Origin: Molanna angustata
Taxonomy: Eukaryota; Arthropoda; Insecta; Trichoptera; Molannidae
NCBI GenBank assembly: GCA_963576475.1
Contig: OY754978.1
Coordinates: 9,670,299 to 9,734,298 of the forward strand
DNA: 64,000 bases
Direction: 5' to 3'
The translations under genes and the position numbers were made by a program. Positions within the stretch are counted from its first letter, which is position 1, and each line of letters starts with the position of its first letter. Positions 63,896 through 64,000 of the stretch are shown here, piece after piece. The notes beneath the pieces are model-generated. The model was given only the letters and a program-made list of their open reading frames with translations, made no database searches and was not told the DNA's origin.

Positions 63896-64000
63896 ATTAA
63901 AAGTAAAGACTTTTTGATTCTACATTAATTTTATTCTACGCGATAGGCCTATTTCACCTTGTTAGGGCATTAACTAGCTTATGACTATTTTGACAAATTT

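Overview
The window reads as transposon-rich, AT-rich insect nuclear DNA. Spliced protein-coding genes have large introns, one gene encodes a ZAD plus C2H2 zinc-finger factor (a mainly insect family), and several arthropod-type mobile elements are present (copia, Penelope with GIY-YIG, hAT MITEs, tRNA-derived SINEs). The order cannot be fixed from the sequence alone. No prokaryotic, organellar or CRISPR features were seen.

Three host genes can be assembled by eye, all on the minus strand. From right to left they are: the last two coding exons of a cyclophilin B-type peptidyl-prolyl isomerase (58617-60483, 5' end beyond the window); a complete four-exon ZAD/C2H2 zinc-finger protein with seven fingers, about 572 aa (41295-48317); and a complete nine-exon PTCD2-like mitochondrial pentatricopeptide protein of about 388 aa spread over 30 kb (8811-38750). 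All exon phases join without a break and every intron is GT-AG.

Most of the rest is mobile DNA, and several insertions can be resolved to the base by target-site duplications. At the left, a non-coding LTR element (LTR-A, 1569-6287) and a reverse-strand solo LTR-B (6292-7201) went into the same AGTT tetranucleotide. PTCD2 intron 8 (8955-13314) holds SINEs, a TA-flanked MITE and two head-to-head LINE fragments. Intron 4 (17631-30570) holds an 11.8-kb element with 2.62-kb, nearly identical LTRs and no coding capacity (LTR-C). Intron 1 (34203-38659) holds a Penelope-like element with an open 689-codon ORF between perfect 265-bp inverted repeats, themselves between long (TA)n tracts. An hAT-type MITE lies about 115 bp upstream of the PTCD2 start. 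The 3.9-kb zinc-finger intron 3 carries three inverted-repeat DNA elements. Between the zinc-finger and cyclophilin genes a solo LTR-A (48645-56203) is split by two younger insertions: an LTR-B element with a 251-bp internal region, and an intact copia element with identical LTRs and a 1313-codon gag-pol ORF. Three short hAT-type MITEs with perfect 8-bp duplications lie in and around the cyclophilin gene.

The host genes show no evident functional link. The most notable signals are structural: nested and same-site LTR insertions, the large non-coding LTR-C element, the inverted-repeat Penelope element, and primer-site-like motifs repeated inside LTR-A. Family names LTR-A/B/C and SINE-1/2/3 are local labels. 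All comparisons were made by eye.
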